Positions 22,790 through 35,165 of a DNA stretch of 64,000 nucleotides are shown here, piece by piece. This DNA is from Papaver somniferum (Eukaryota > Streptophyta > Magnoliopsida > Ranunculales > Papaveraceae): NCBI RefSeq assembly GCF_003573695.1, contig NC_039358.1, positions 236,596,337-236,660,336 of the forward strand, read 5' to 3'. How positions within the stretch are numbered: position 1 is the first letter of the stretch; every line of letters begins with the position of its first letter. Position numbers and translations under genes: made by a program. The notes under the pieces are model-generated. The model ran no database searches and was not told where the DNA came from. It saw only the letters and a program-made list of their open reading frames with translations.

Positions 22790-25700
22790 CTTATTTGGTC
22801 CAAATTGCGTCTACTCTGTATAGGCCTTTTGGTATGGACAGCCACGCATTTACCCTTAGATCCGTTCATTAAATTTTTCATCAAACAATTTCAACTGTTG
22901 GATCACCATTCTATTATAAAATCTCCTCTAAGTGTTTTTTTCTTCACTTCACTCTCTCTTCATTTTTTTTCCTGCTGCCGCCACAACCACAAAATGGATT
23001 TTTCAAGAATTAGTTTATGGACGAAGAAGAAGATCAAACCCAAACCCAACCCAACCCTTGTCTGGTTTTTGTTGATTGAATCATCACAGCATAATGATAT
23101 CTCCTCTCAAAATTGAAGTATGCAACCTATCTGACAGAAACATCACCCGAAGATAAAACCAATACTTACTAAGGGGAGTTGGTTTGGTGGTTTTGCATAG
23201 CTTTACTTGGTCAATTGGCTAAGTTTGCTGAATTTGGTATGTGTTCAATTTTATATTTTGATTTTGATTCATCCTTAATAGGAAATCTGGATTTTTATAT
23301 TGATTTTGAACATTTGCTGATTAGTTTTGTATATTTGTGTGGTCCAACTGAGGCACAAATTCATGGAACGCTTCCAAACACCATTAGTAAGTTCCTGATT
23401 CTTGCTCGATGTAGTACTGATTCGTGGTTATCTTATATAAAAATATAGAATACTAAGATCATGTGAAAGATAAAGCCAATTCTTACTTATGCAATTAATT
23501 TCTTGTTTGTAATAAAGTTTTCTTGTTTGTCGATTTATTTTCTAATGAACTTCTCATTAATGAATCCCCCTTTACTAAATCATGATTTTGTTTAGGATCA
23601 TTTCCTGACATACGTTGTATAGATGAAATTTTAGATATTCGAGATTTGAGAATCACTGTCTAGGTTGATTTCTCCACTCTTTTGCAATGTATGTATATGC
23701 TGAAGATTTGATGACCGGAATATTGCTTATAGAAATAACGTCAGGAAATTAGGCGGGTTGAATTAGTGTTTCAGTGTCCTTGATTATGGTGTGGGTTCCA
23801 GTTTTAGGTTATTAATTCTATTCAGTTCAGCTAATTGAATACATCTTTATGTTTGTGTCAATATGTATGAAGTTATTATTGTTCTGCACTTGTTTGCTTC
23901 ATCAATTGTTCTGCACTAGCTCCTAGTGCTTTATTCATGTGTTCTTCACAGTTCTAGTTGGTTACTGTTGTTGTGAATGAGGCCTTTCATTTTGTTTGCT
24001 TTGGGATTGAGTTGTAGCCTCCATGAACTATCAGCTTGAGCATATTTGTATCTCTGTATATCTATGAGCAGTACTTAAAACATGGTAGTGACAAAGTTGG
24101 TGACGTTTCCTTCATTACTTAAAAATTGTTCACAATGTCTTTTGCACTATAGTATTGGTAGTTTTTACTAGATAATGTGGTAACTTCTAATTCGTATCAA
24201 AGTGAACTTGCATATCTCAGCAATCACACAATTTGAGGATAGATAATGTGAAGCATAGGAAGCTAGAGTTAAGATCATCGTGATATCTCTACAGTATTAA
24301 AATTTTATTTATACTAATTGATTGTTTATCACTGTCTGTAGAGTTTCTAGCTAATCTTTCCAAGTCTATGTTCATACACATAGAGGCCGACAATCGATGT
24401 AGTGCGTCAGAGCCTGCTACCTGAGCATCTTCAAATTCATTATGAGCAACAACCTATAGAGGATTATGCCATACTAGCTACCTGAGCATATTCAACACCA
24501 TGGTGAGCAACAACCTGTAGAGGATCTTTTCGAGTTATTATTTTTGGAATCTGGACTACTAGGTGGGGTGAAGAATAGTCAACAGCGGCTGCAACAGGGC
24601 ATCCTCAACAACATGAACCTATGGAAGATATGCCGTACCAGTTACGGTAGCATCTTCAACACCATGGCAGCCAACAATCTATATTAATTTATTTCACTGT
24701 TGGATCTGTGACATAATTGTAGGCGTGTGACTGAGACTCTGGATCAGGTAGATTTCTTATTTTCTTAATTTTTTTTTTGTTAAGGATCATCATAATTATT
24801 TTAGTAAGTCCACATGAGATGCAACTAGACCAATGAAATACACAATTAAGATCCAAATTGCATACTCAGTTACAGCAGAACTCAGGGAAGCCAAACAACA
24901 AGCACATTCCACCACTTTGTCTTTAGAAAACACTGAAACAGACACCAGACCTGTATGCAGCCAACATATTTTACCACATTGTCTCCCTTCATCCCTCCCC
25001 GCCATTTCCTATTCGATTTGAGGAAAAACCAAGTGTAAATTACATCTGGTGAAATGTTAAGTAACATTCTAAGTGGGTAAAACTACAACTGTTTTTACTT
25101 GTGAAATTAACACTTGCTTCAAGAAGATTGGTATTCTTTTCAGACTTTGAGAATGATGAAATAGCCGAAGACTTTGGCACTGGCAAAGGCAGAACTGGTT
25201 ATTCCATGTGACGAGACTGAGCTGCAAAAACAAACCCAATTAATTACCAATGTAAGCTTTCAATTTACAATTTGTGTTTTCATTTCTATGTATTGTGCAC
25301 CATAATCAATCAGGATAGTTCATTAGTTAGCTGCGATTTATATTGTTTTTCGCACACGTCATAAAATTGTTCGTTAGTTAGGCACTTCCAGGTCACTTTA
25401 CAACTCACATAATTGATACGCTGATATGTGTTTGTAATATCTATAGCAATGGTTTGCCTAGAACCTAGTTAATCACCAACATATTATCTTGTTACAGATT
25501 ATGCTGCAAGTTATTGGATTTGGAAAACCAGCAACGGTACCAACATGCTTCCTTCAAAAGATCAAGTCCCAGATGTTGAGAGTCCTACTGACAGATATTG
25601 TGGGTGTTGAGGTGTTCATGTTGTGCATCACAGAAAGAGTCAGGTTGCTGAATCACAGAAATGTGTCAACTCCACGACACTTTTTCAGTAAGCAACATAC

Positions 25701-26155
25701 CCTGCAGCAGCATGCATAAAAGGTTGCGTTAAAGTTTTCAGAGTTGTGGGAATTGTTGTTGCCCGTTTCTTTAGTACATGCTAATTAATAATTAAGCTTT
25801 TCATGTTATCGTTATATAATAATGTTGAAAAAACATTGGAGGTCATACAGCTTGTCCATGTTTGGTTATTGAAGCATATTCACCAGCTCAGAGAAGAGTC
25901 TTCCATTAATTGAATCTGGTAGGGCCATATGTAACAGCAAAATCTCGTCTTGAAATACATTTATTTTCTTATTCTGGTTATGTTTTTGGATCTCTCCATC
26001 GATTCGAACTTCATACCCTCGTTTGCATGATTGGTGTTCTTCCCTCCTCCAAATCCCAATTATCTCTTATTGTGCATTCAGGTCATACTGACTTGTCAAG
26101 TATATATTCACTGTTTGATGTCTCAACTTCACACATTCAAGGTCGTCTGGGAAGG
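22790..26155 (+). repeat. Gene-like repeat unit U1
   Basis: First unit of the main run. It has a promoter-like block (GTTGGATCACC, a TATAAAATC box near 22916) and a first ATG at 22994 (MDFSRISLWTKKKIKPKP..), then a long non-coding stretch. After that come the 60-bp H/Q-rich minisatellite (about 24405-24700), the TTGGATCTGTGACATAATTG block, the AAACACTGAAACAGACACC block (about 24925), TTTGAGAATGATGAAATAGC with GAAGACTTTGG, the ATTATGCTGCAAGTTATTGG exon-like block (about 25499), and a 3' block with CTTGTCCATGTTTGGTTA. No long intact frame spans it. Confidence 0.7.
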
Positions 26156-27030
26156 TCAAAGGGTCCTCTTTATTTTCAAGAGAGAGGTCTGTTGGACTTG
26201 GATACATAATGGGCTTCTTCAGTTATCCATTTCGCTAAAAACCCTAGAAACATTCCCAGCCGTTGGATCATATTTTCCTCCAAGTGTTTTTCTCTCCCCT
26301 CTCTGTCTAATTTTCTGCTGCTGCCGTCGCCAATGGATTCATCAGGAATTTGTTTATGCATGAAGAAGAAGATCAAACCAAAACCCTTCTCGGCCAGCAG
26401 CATCTAATGGATTCATTAATTGTCATAATGACTTGTCCTCTAAAAAGTGAGTGAATTTTTTTTTTCATTGAATAGATTGATATTTTTAGTTGTTTAATAA
26501 CTGATTTGATTATGTTTTACAGGAATGGAATCATGGTGGATACTAATTGCCTGATACAACTTTTAGTCACTGTAATTTTGGCAAGTGACAGCTAGGTATT
26601 ATTGATTTTTCTTTGCATTCCCATTATTCTGTACTTAATTTAATTGGTTTTTACAGGTTTTTTTTTTTAGCATAAAATTTAGATATTCATGTGGATTACT
26701 TAGAGTGGAACCATATTGGGTCATTCAAAGCTCTAGGGTTGGTTGGTTGGTTGAGTACTTGATTTGTGCTATGTTTTAATGGTTAGTCTCCCTCCTCTGA
26801 ACTGTTTTGTAAGTCTGCTTGCAATTTTTACATTTACTTTTGTCAAGTATACATTTACAATTCATGGTTTTTGCCAGTAGTTTGAGATGTTTATTGCGTA
26901 TTATTAGATTGATTGCTAGACTTCTGAATTTGAATTGTCAATTCCTCCACGAATTAGAATCACGGTTTTTCATTCTTATCCTCTTAATTGAGACCTTGAG
27001 AATCGGAAGCTCACGAGTCCCACCAAAACC
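26155..27030 (+). repeat. Gene-like repeat unit U2 (short)
   Basis: It starts with the AAAGGGTCCTC...TCAAGAG...GTCTGTTGGACTTGGAT module, then the conserved leader and ATG at 26333 reading MDSSGICLCMKKKIKPKPFS. The remainder of the unit is mostly missing or too diverged, and the next module begins at about 27030. Confidence 0.65.
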
Positions 27031-29865
27031 CTAATGTCCTCTACTCTCAAGAGATCTGTTGGACCTGGATCCATAATAGGCTTCTTCAACTATCCATTCC
27101 CTAACCTAAATACAGTTTTAGTTTTAGCCATTGATCCTGTTTCTAGGTTTCCTTAAAAAATTTCTGTTTATCACTTCACTATTTTCTGCTGTAGCTGCTG
27201 CCGTTGCCAATGGGTGCTATTCAAAATATAGAATACTAAGATCTTGTGAAAGATAAAGTCAATTCTTAGTTATGCAATTGATCTCTTGTTTGTGATTGAT
27301 AGAATATTTTTCAGTCTTATATGAAAACATCTGTGTGTTTGGTGGTATTCATAAGAACCAAAAATATTTCAGTCTGGTTTTCATAAGCGCAGTGTCCAGA
27401 CTTTGCTATTACTTATGAATTCTGTCAGTGTGTATGAAGTTATTTTTGTTCTCCATTTGTTTGCTTTGTCGATTGCCTCTGGATTCGTAGCAGTGCCTGG
27501 AGTGTGTTTTTGACTTCTAGCACTGGTTCCTTGTGCTTTATTTATGTGTTTTTCACAGTTCTAGTTGGTTACTGTTGATGTGGATGAGGCCTTTCATTTT
27601 GTTTGCTTTGGAATTGCATTGTAGACTCCATGAATTATCATCTTGAGCGCATTTATATCTTTATATCTATGAGAAGTAGTTAAAACTTAAAACTTGGTAG
27701 TGACGCAAAGTTGGTGACGTTTACTTCATTACTTCAAAATTGTTCATAATGTCTTTATCACTACCGTATTTGTTTTTTTTTACTAGATATTGTCTTGCTT
27801 GTATTTCTTATCAATGCGAGCTTGTATATCTCTGCAATCACACAATTTCAGGATGGATAATGTGAAGCATTGGAAGCAAAACTTAAGATCAACATGATAG
27901 CTCTCCAATATCAAATTTTTATTTATACTAATTGATTGTTTATCACTTGTTGTCGAATTTCCAGCTGACAATCGATGTAGTGCGGCAGAGCCTTCTGCCT
28001 GCGCATCTTCTAACCCATGGTGAGCAACAACCTATAGAGGATTATTCCCTACTATCTACTTGAGCATATTCAACACCATGGCGAGCAACAACCTAAAGAG
28101 GATCTTTTCGAGTCATTATTTTTGGAATCTGGACTACTAGGTGTGGGGAGAAGAACAGTCAGCGGCTGCAACAGGGCATCTTCATCAGCATGAACCTATA
28201 GAGGATATGCCACATCAGTTATGTGAGCATCTTCAACACCATGGCAAGCAACAGTCTGTAGTAACTTATTTCACTGTTGGATCTGTGAAACAATAGTAGG
28301 CTTATGACTCCTGATCAGGTATATTTTTTATTTTCTTGGTTCCTTTTTTTTTTGTGGAGGATCATGATTTATTTTGATAAGACCGCATTAGATGCAACTA
28401 GACCAAGGAAATACATGATGACCTTGTGTTAGTTTCATATACACAGAATTAAGATCCAAATTGCATAGACTCACTTACAACCGAAATCAGGGAAGCCAGG
28501 CAACAAGCACATTCCACCACTGTCTTTAGAAAACACTGAAACAGACACCAGACTTACTTACAGCCAACATATTCCACCACATTGTCTCCCTTCATCCCTC
28601 ACAGCCATTTCCAATTCCCGTTGTAGAAAAGTGTAAATCTAAGTGGGTGAAAGACACAACTGTTTACTTGTGAAATGAACACTTTCCTTTCAATGTATAT
28701 GTTACAGGACAAAAGTTGAGGACCTATTCACCTTAGAAAGTAAAGGCTGCAAGAAGAAAAGGAAGTGGCCATCTGTTGCAGGATTGATATTCCTTTTAGA
28801 CTTTGAGAATGGTGAAAAAGACGAAGTCTTTGGCCAAAGGCAGAACTGGTTTGTTAAGTTATTCTACGTGGACAAGACTGAGATGGAAAGGCTCAAATCC
28901 AACTAGTTACCAGTGTGAGCTTTCAATTTACAATTTCAGTTTTCATTTGTCTCTTTTACACATTCAATATTAACCGATTAGGATAGTTCATTAGTTAGCT
29001 CCAATGAAAATAGTTTTCTGCACTTCCAGTCACTTTACAACTCACATAATTGATACACTGATACTGTTTGTATTATGTATATCAACGGTTTCCTAGCCTC
29101 CTAGTTAGTCATCAACATATTATTTTGCAATTAATCTAGTCCTGATACAAGTTTTGCCCGAACCCAATTGTTTGGTGGTTTTTTCAGATTGTGCTGCAAG
29201 TTATGGGGAACCAGCAACAAAACCAACATTTTGCCCTCAAAACCAATATCTAAGTCCCAGGCGTTGAGATTCGTGATGGAAGATCTTGTGGGTGTTGAAT
29301 ATCCTGGAGTTTATGAGAAGGAGGTGAAGTCTCATTTGCTAAGAACTCCGTGACAGTTTTGCCGTAAACAACATACCCTACAGCAACATACTTGAACGTT
29401 CTGCTCTCTCATGAGTGTAGTCGGTGTTTGGGTCAGAGAAAAGTGAATTCACCAGCTCAAGCTAGGAGATACTTGAGGTCGAAACCCGAAGTGAGAGATC
29501 TGTCCTGATCATGCAATCTTACTTATCTCGATAGTAACTCATGTAAAACGTCCATTAATTGAATCCAGTAGGGGGAATATGTAACAGCAAAATCTTGTTT
29601 TGAATTACATTTGTTTTCACATTCTGTGCTATATTTTTGGATCTCTCCGTCGATTCGAGCTTCATACCCTCCTTTGTAAACGTATATACATGATTGGTGT
29701 TCTTCCCTCCTCCCTATTATCTCTTATGCATTCAGTTCATTTTCATTTAATGATCCGCTCTATGATTCATGGTTTATGCCAGTACATTGATCTATTGACA
29801 TGGATGGTGTTGATCCTTTCCGCAAAGTCCTAACCTGTAACCGAGTCCTCAGCAAAATTGGCAAG
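27030..29865 (+). repeat. Gene-like repeat unit U3
   Basis: Promoter module at 27030-27215 (CTCAAGAGATCTGTTGGACC, then CCATAATAGGCTTCTTCAAC), with the first exon replaced after GCCAATGG. Then follow a block shared with U1 (ATAGAATACTAAGATCTTG), the minisatellite (about 27980-28270), the AAACACTGAAACAGACACC block, and an exon-like open stretch (about 28700-28900). The latter reads KVEDLFTLESKGCKKKRKW and LIFLLDFENGEKDEVFG, ending in a stop before GTGAGC. The 3' end holds the DCAASYGEPATKPTFCPQ block at about 29190. Confidence 0.7.
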
Positions 29866-30054
29866 AATGGGAAGCTCAAAGCGTCCTTCTATTCTCAAGA
29901 GATTAGTTGGACCTGGATCCATAATAGGCTTCTTCAACTATCCATTTACCGAAACCTAGACATTTTTAGCCGTTGATCATGTGTCTAGGTTTCCTTATAA
30001 AGTTTCTGGTTTTTTCATCTCACCCTTTTTCTTCTGCTGTTGCTGCCGCCGCCA

Positions 30055-30257
30055 ATGGATTCATCAAGATTTAGTTTATGGATGAAGAAGAAGATGAAAC
30101 CAAAACCTGGTTCAAAACTTAAGTAAGTGTTTACAACCTCTTTGATTTTTATTGACATATTCCTCTTTTAATCAAATTCACCGATGTTGTTGTTGTTGAT
30201 AGGCTCTTGCTAGCTATCTCTACTGCTTGGACAGCGGAACTATCCATTTGCAGCTGA
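30055..30257 (+). CDS. Candidate two-exon micropeptide in U4
   Basis: Exon 1 (30055-30122) reads MDSSRFSLWMKKKMKPKPGS with three more residues and ends AA|GTAAGTG. Exon 2 (30203-30257), after GTTGTTGATAG, continues in frame as LLLAISTAWTAELSICS then stop. The joined product would be 40 residues: basic at the N-terminus with a hydrophobic middle. U7 (53614-53840) has the same exon phase and a similar second exon, 24 kb away. In U6 the frame is not kept. A TATAAA box lies 54 bp upstream of the ATG. Function unknown; it may be a relic of a longer protein or non-coding. Confidence 0.3.
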
Positions 30258-30639
30258 GGATAATATGTTAGCTAAAAGAGTATCGGCTTATGTGAGATCC
30301 GGATCTACATTTGCAGCTGAGGATAAATAGTTAGTTCAAGAGTATCCTCTGGCTCTGACGCATCAGATCTGGATGTACATCTTCCCTAAGAGCAACTCGC
30401 TTATTTTCTTGGAGGTATGAGTGTTTCATGTGTATTTCTTCAATTACAAAATCCAATTCTCTAAAGATCCTGTTAACTATCTTCCAGATTGGATAAAAAA
30501 AAATCACATGATCAAATATTAATGGAACATACCCTTTTTATGTCAGTCAGCTATACTCATTTGTCAAAACCAATAAACCTTTTTATTCTGTTTGGTTTCT
30601 ACTGTATATATTTGAGTTAAAGAAAGGTTGTTTTTATGC

Positions 30640-30950
30640 AGAATCTGAACTAAGGTTTCCAGCATCTTCAATAACATGGCAACGGATATTTTCTGAGTCA
30701 TTATTGTTGGAATTTTGACTAGTAGGTAGGCGAGAAGAACAGTCTGCAACAAGTATAGAGGATTATGAAATACCCAAGCTACTTGAGCATCTTCAACACC
30801 ATGGCATGCAACAATGTATAGAGGATCATGCCATACTAGCTACCTGAGCACCTTCAACACCATGGCGAGCAACAATGTATAGAGGATTATGCCATACCAG
30901 CTACTGAGCATTTTCAACACCATGGCGAGCAACAACATATATTTCATTGT
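30640..30950 (+). repeat. 60-bp H/Q-rich coding-like minisatellite in U4
   Basis: Repeats of about 60-61 bp with core GAGCATCTTCAACACCATGG followed by CGAGCAACAA and TATAGAGGATTATGCCATA. In one frame this reads EHLQHHGEQQPIEDYAI, a 20-residue repeat; some copies have a 61st base that breaks the frame, others are exactly 60 bp. The same repeat is found in U1 (about 24405-24700), U3 (about 27980-28270), U6 (about 40190-40340) and U7 (about 54780-55020). Confidence 0.75.
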
Positions 30951-32104
30951 TGGATCTGTGACACAATTGTAGGCGTGTGACTCACTCTTGATCAGGTATA
31001 TCTTTTATTTTCTTAGGGTTTTTTTTTTTTTTTGTTAAGGATCATGATTTATTTTGATAATTCCACATGAGATGCAGCTATATCAAGGAAATACACAATG
31101 ACCTTGTCTTAGTTTCATGACACAGTTAAGATCCGAATTGCATTGACTCACTTAAAGCAGAACTTAGGGAAGCCAAACAAAAAGCACACTCCACCACTGA
31201 CCACTGTCTTTTGAAAACACTGAAACAGACATCAGACTTACTTGCAGCCAACATATTCCACCACTTTGTCTCTCTTCTTCCCTCCCTGCCATTTCCAGTT
31301 ACTGTTGGAGAAAAACTCTTAACTAACAATAGTTATGAGTAAAATCATAACTGTCAGTACTTACCTGTTTACTTGTGAAATTAACACTTGCCTTCCATTG
31401 TAGTATGTTACAGGAGAAAGTTGAGGACCTTGTAACAGGATAAAGTAAAGGCTGCTAGAGGAAGAGTAAAGAGCCCGATTGTTGCAGGATTGATATTCCC
31501 TTTGGACTTTGAGAACGGCGAAATACCCAAAGTCTTTGGGTCTAGTAGTTTTTGAATCACTAGGTTATCCTTTCCTTTCCAGTAGCATGCCGATTTGTAA
31601 TCATGACTTTCATGGTGTCGTTATATAAATATCAAAGGAACAGTAGAGTTGATGCAGCTTGTTTGGGTTACTAAAGCAAATTCACCAGCTCAGGGATAAG
31701 CCTAGTATTTGTTTGGGTCAGAGAAAAGTGAATTCAACATTCCAAGCTAGGAGATGCTTGAGGTCGAGACCAAATGTGAGAAGATCTCGGTTGATCATGC
31801 AATCTTCATTCATCTGATTAGTTTTTCCTCTTCAGTAGTAACTCGAGTAAACTTCTGTTGGTTGAATCTGGTGGATGAGTTATGCATCAGGAAGGTTTCA
31901 AATCTTGTCTTGAACTTTTTTGTATTAATATGCCTAACCTGAAAAAGTAACCATATTAGTCATTCTTGATCCATCTATCAACGCATTTGTGTTTCTGCTT
32001 AACTATTTTTTATTTTTTTGTTTTTGGTAACGGGCAAACGATTCCACATTTCCAGATTTAGAGTTAGGACATGCTTATATACATTCTTATATGGCACCAA
32101 ACTC

Positions 32105-33017
32105 TAAAAAGTCCTCCATTCTTCTCAATTTCTCAAGAGGTCTATTGGACCTGGATCCATAATGGTACCATTTTGTTAAAAACCCTAAAACCATTTTCAG
32201 CCGTTGGATCACCGTTTTAGGTTTTCCTTATAAAATCTTCTGTTTCAGTGTTTTTTTTTTCTCTTTACTTCACTCTGTTCTTTTCAGCTGCTGCGGCGAT
32301 CACAATTTTTTCTTCAAGAATATGTTTATGAATGAAGAAAAAGATCAAACCCAAATCCAATCTCTGGTTTGAATTTGTTGATTAAATCATAGCATAATGA
32401 TATATCCTCTAAAAGCTCAAGTAAGTGTGTGTTTATATTCTCATCACATTTTACATCGTGTCCATCAAACTATCCTATCAATATATGCTTTCTTGTTGTT
32501 GATAGGCTTTCGCAATCGACCTCGTCTCTGGGTGAAGATTTAAAGATTTAGGAATTCATCTCTGGGGGATTTCTTCAACAAGATCACCTTATGGTACATT
32601 GGTAAGTTAACTTAATTTTGATAAATATGTTGATGAGTTACTTTTGATAGATTATTCTGATAAATATTTATATTGAATGTTAAAGGATTTAGGTTTTACG
32701 CGCGCTGACATACGATACGAAGAATGACAAACAATTTCAACAAAAATCCGATACCATTTTGGAACAATTGAAACTTATGAATGTCATTATAAGAGAAAAT
32801 CAACTGCAAACCAACAAAATCACGCAACATTCTTTTTGGAACAATTTCCTTACCACATATATACAACATCCTTTTTGCTTGGCAAGGCATTGAACACCAT
32901 AAAGTTAACCAAAAACTCTCCGCATGGACTTGTAATCTTACATTGTTCTGGCCACGGATCTACCCAAGGCCAAGGTTCTTCTGCAGAAGCCTTATCAGAA
33001 TGCAGCATAGACGAGCT
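32105..33017 (+). repeat. Gene-like repeat unit U5, 5' part
   Basis: Promoter module (TCAAGAGGTCTATTGGACCT, AGCCGTTGGATCACC) and a first-exon region without the usual ATGGATTC start. The GTAAGTG donor (about 32414) and the GTTGTTGATAG acceptor (about 32504) are conserved. From about 32690 a different, exon-like open stretch follows that is split by a MULE at 33027. The rest of U5 resumes at 38340. Confidence 0.6.
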
Positions 33018-33026
33018 TTGCCATTA

Positions 33027-33951
33027 GGGAAAATTGGGAATATGTCCCACTTTCACTAATTCCTTTGGGGAAAAAAATTAAGAAATCTATCCCGGAGAGA
33101 GGGAAAAAACCCTTAAATGGTTAATATCTCACATGCGTGGGCTTACACATGCAGTTCATTGACATTTTTGTCCTCAACTGTTAGATTAGTAACATAGTGG
33201 AGTCTCCGCAGCCGATTAGGCTATTAGTCGTTTCTTCCGGTCATATTTATGTGGTCCAACAAACAAGTAGAACAGTGAGTAAGGAAAAAGCGAACAAAAT
33301 GGTAGCAGTTTAGATGTTCCCTGATCATTACATCAATTAAAAATTAATCGTACATACACTTAATCAATCAACAGATTCTAAAACTTCCACCAGACAATCA
33401 TTCTGTTGCGTCTTGTAGTTGCTACTACTCGAATCACTCACACGGGCAGTGTGTTCAGGAGAACTTCTTCCACGAATAACATGTTTGATTCCAGATAAAG
33501 AGGAAAAATGAGAAACGAAAGAAAAATAGCAAATAATATTACCAAAACTAACATCAAAATCTCGCGCCATGAATTGCAAAGTGTGAGTTCGTCGTCATAG
33601 TGCTGTTTTTGGCTATACCCCGGTACTATGGAACGAGACAAAATTCAAAACTCGAAAGAGAAAATGATAATGAGCTAAAGAGAGGAGAAAAAGAGAGTTT
33701 TTATTGCCAACGGACTTCACGTCTTCACTTCAAGGAATGCCGTTCTCTTGCAACATTATGTTTGTGATGAAATCCGGGTAATCTAATAGTTGAGTGCAAA
33801 AATGTTAATCAATCAAGCCCACACATGTGGGGTATTAAGCACATAACGTTTTTTTTTTTTTTAATTTGTAGGATAGATTTCTTAATTTTTTCGGTTTTGG
33901 GATAGATTCCCACACGAATTAGTGAAAATGGGATATATTCCCAATTTTCCC
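33027..33951. mobile_element. Non-autonomous MULE, 925 bp
   Basis: Terminal inverted repeats of about 36 bp start GGGAAAATTGGGAATATGTC on the left and GGGAAAATTGGGAATATATC on the right, and differ at few positions. A perfect 9-bp target duplication TTGCCATTA lies at 33018-33026 and 33952-33960. There is no transposase. The interior holds a promoter/ORF-like segment on the minus strand (33364-33700), possibly captured host DNA. Confidence 0.95.
33364..33570 (-). CDS. Small ORF inside MULE, possibly captured
   Basis: From the ATG at 33570 a 68-codon frame reads MARDFDVSFGNIICYFSFVS with a hydrophobic stretch, then a Ser-rich hydrophilic tail (RVSDSSSSNYKTQQND). An overlapping frame (33438-33641) has a stronger hydrophobic run, MLVLVILFAIFLSFLIF, so a signal-peptide coding gene with a frameshift is possible. 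A leader of CTCTTT-rich sequence precedes it. I recognise no family; it may be cargo of a Pack-MULE. Confidence 0.25.
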   Translation of the reverse strand: MARDFDVSFGNIICYFSFVSHFSSLSGIKHVIRGRSSPEHTARVSDSSSSNYKTQQNDCLVEVLESVD

Positions 33952-34111
33952 TTGCCATTATGTATATCTTTGTTTTCATCGTATTTTGTTTGGAATGTCT
34001 TAATTGGTTGTAGATATGGATCCCGAAGACTTGTTTATATTGATCTCCAGTTTCATCATTTAATTGCTTCAATCTTTTTTGATGAGAATGTATGATGTGC
34101 GCGTCTTATAA

Positions 34112-34780
34112 GAGCAAGTCTTATGGTGGAATTCAACCTATTCCAAGTGTGGAAAAACCATGGAATGTCAAGTCTAGTGGCTTCCAAGTTGGGGTCTTCC
34201 ACAGAAAATCCAAGCAGGGTTCCATGAATTGATGGAAAAGTCCGTGGAATCCATGGAAACGCTAATCAGAATAGTGTTGAACGCCAATAAGAATAGCGCA
34301 GTAGAAGACAAGAAACACTAATAAGAATAGCGCTTAACGCTAATCAAAATAGCGTTTTTCATTAAAATATTATAAAAAAAAATTTCTCCCGTAACAAATT
34401 TTAAACCTGTTTCCTTAAGTGATACATACGTGTCCCTAAAAAATGTGAAAAAAATATATGTTAAATATTTTTATATCCCTTGAATAAGCTATCTGTATGA
34501 CGTGTCGGTTCATTATTCGTTATCCCTTAACTAGCAAACAAAAAAGATTATGAGAAAATATTTAGAGATTATAAAATACGTCTATTTTCTCCACCTGTTC
34601 CAGAAAACATTATAAACAAAAAACGAATAAAAGTCCAACGATATTTTGATTAGCGCCCAACGCTATTTAGATTGGCGTTTTTGTGGTTCCACCATAAGAC
34701 TTGAGCTTCCATGATGAGTTCCAAGTGCTGAGATGTCATGGAATATGGAAAATGGAATTCTTCCATCATAAGACTTGCTC
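34112..34780. mobile_element. PIF/Harbinger-type non-autonomous element, 669 bp
   Basis: Ends start GAGCAAGTCTTATGGTGGAA on the left and GAGCAAGTCTTATGATGGAA on the right (read inward). The 3-bp target duplication TAA is at 34109-34111 and 34781-34783, as in Tourist-like/PIF-Harbinger elements. A second internal copy of the terminus (CAAGTCTTATGGTGGAACC) lies inverted near 34680-34705. There is no coding capacity. The interior carries palindromes based on AACGCTA..TAGCGTT. Confidence 0.85.
34258..34680. repeat. AACGCTA..TAGCGTT palindromes in Harbinger-type element
   Basis: Four units of about 21 bp occur at 34258-34355, the clearest being AACGCTAATCAAAATAGCGTT at about 34335 (stem AACGCTA/TAGCGTT) and variants with AATAAGAATAGCGC. 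Two inverted relatives are at about 34648-34680. Their architecture parallels the hairpin arrays in the MULEs, but the stem is unrelated. Confidence 0.7.
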
Positions 34781-34858
34781 TAAACATAACCTGTAGTTCA
34801 TGAGTCCATAAAAGTTATTAGCTCGTAAGAATTTCAAGACTCGGAGGTAAACCACCAG

Positions 34859-35165
34859 TTAACTCACTGAACTCCCGATTCGATTACAGCTGTAGAGCAA
34901 TTTAATAAATCCAGCAAGGGAGTTATTCTCCTCCAAATATGCAACACACTCCACGTAGGCTCGTAGGGTGGAACAAACTATGCAATTATTAATCTTGGTC
35001 AGCTTGAGACCCACTTCCGCCCCTTGCAATTCATAGGCAAAATATATAGTTTCCGGAACAGACCCTCCACTAGTAGCAGAGATAGTTATACCTAGCAATG
35101 GCCCCGTTTCCCCCAGACCCATTAGAAATGGAACCACCGACATTTATTAGTAATTATAATTAAAT
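34859..35165 (-). pseudogene. RNase H-like (RVT_3) domain remnant
   Basis: One frame begins NVGGSISNGSGGNGAIARY and, after a shift, another continues GGSVPETIYFAYELQGAEVG, LKLTKINNCIVCS and VECVAYLEENNS. This resembles the plant LINE/RVT_3 RNase H pattern (VDGS..GxGAIxRD, then the E-containing AEL/AEV helix). The first catalytic Asp is replaced by Gly (NVGGS), and no upstream RT is visible, so it is a dead fragment. Confidence 0.5.

Larger units (their letters stand above)
29865..32105 (+). repeat. Gene-like repeat unit U4
   Basis: Full promoter module, TATAAA at 29996-30001, ATG at 30055, a spliceable small ORF (30055-30257), a GATGTACATCTTCC..CTTGGAGGTATGAGTG block, three minisatellite repeats (about 30770-30940), the AAACACTGAAACAGACATC block, GAGAACGGCGAAATACCCAA, and the 3' block ending at about 31975. 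This is the most compact complete unit. Confidence 0.75.
32746..34020 (+). pseudogene. Unidentified ORF split by MULE insertion
   Basis: A plus-strand frame without stops reads LLGKALNTIKLTKNSPHGLV, ILHCSGHGSTQGQGSSAEAL and SECSIDELCHY up to the target site at 33018-33026. Removing the MULE and one target duplicate, the frame continues as VYLCFHRILFGMS to a TAA near 34004. No ATG is obvious within the stretch, so it is probably an exon. I do not recognise the protein; the clean restoration of the frame suggests that it was coding-like before the insertion. Confidence 0.35.

Noticed and set aside
24796..25021. Overlapping frames on both strands in the AAACACTGAAACAGACACC block
   Set aside because: Neither frame is conserved between repeat units; stops occur in U3, U4 and U6.
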